The notes below the pieces were generated by a model that saw nothing but the letters and a program-made list of their open reading frames with translations, did no database searches and was not told the origin of the DNA. Shown piece after piece: positions 64,000 to 64,000 of a stretch of DNA of 64,000 nucleotides. Source of the stretch: JAAYTY01 sp964569245 (GTDB taxonomy: Bacteria; Fermentibacterota; Fermentibacteria; Fermentibacterales; Fermentibacteraceae); NCBI GenBank assembly GCA_964569245.1, contig CAZMTK010000010.1, positions 25,416 through 89,415 of the forward strand, read 5' to 3'. Positions within the stretch are counted from its first letter, which is position 1. The number at the start of each line of letters is the position of its first letter. Both the position numbers and the translations under genes were made by a program.

Positions 64000-64000
64000 G

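Overview
The window is about 64 kb of GC-rich bacterial chromosome, densely packed, with most genes on the minus strand and long runs of genes sharing stop/start bases. Gene content suggests an uncultured, probably anaerobic Gram-negative lineage near the FCB group: an Rnf complex, a SurA/PpiC-type lipoprotein, a DUF4837-like lipoprotein, secreted FG-GAP and caspase-like proteins, a long SecA and an archaeal-type PheRS. The phylum assignment is inference only; no rRNA is present.

Layout. 1-5054: rnfCDGEAB (minus; rnfB runs off the left edge). 5214-6189: nrdR, then tRNA-His, tRNA-Lys and tRNA-Arg on the plus strand with readable promoters. 6363-12435: class V aminotransferase, two PEBP-family proteins, an RlmI-like methyltransferase, a zinc-ribbon membrane protein and a PPIase lipoprotein. 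12537-13865: PBP4-type DacB (plus). 13850-29850: a long minus-strand series holding purB, a GAF/degenerate-GGDEF protein, purL-purQ-purS, a TIGR03960 radical SAM protein, rng, rplU, folD, envelope/TPR genes, aroQ, efp and a DPM1-like glycosyltransferase. 29923-40053: an IspH-UbiA fusion, a strongly terminated secreted protein, uvrB, archaeal-type pheS/pheT and a secreted caspase-like protease. 40064-52407: MBL hydrolase, XerD-type recombinase, a protein with three L7/L12-CTD-like modules, LysM protein, lon, hsp20, TPR-PEGA-TonB protein and recG. 52538-59125: TPR protein, panE-like reductase, YtxH protein, secA and small envelope genes.

The most distinctive part is 59267-62812 (plus): PqqD-like carrier, two radical SAM/SPASM enzymes, an HPr-kinase-like P-loop protein, an S24/S26 peptidase and a 66-residue candidate precursor, read here as a RiPP-type modification operon. 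It is followed by a hairpin-rich non-coding stretch, a decayed secreted-protein gene, and a single type I-E-like CRISPR repeat at the last bases of the window, so a CRISPR array probably starts at the right edge.

A recurrent feature is NTGA gene overlap with all four bases in the first position. In four cases the overlap is CTGA, and CTG is the only plausible start that keeps a conserved N-terminus (glycosyltransferase, PurL, a signal-peptide TPR protein, and the first radical SAM enzyme, whose CxxxCxxC motif precedes any ATG/GTG/TTG). This points to routine CTG initiation in this organism.
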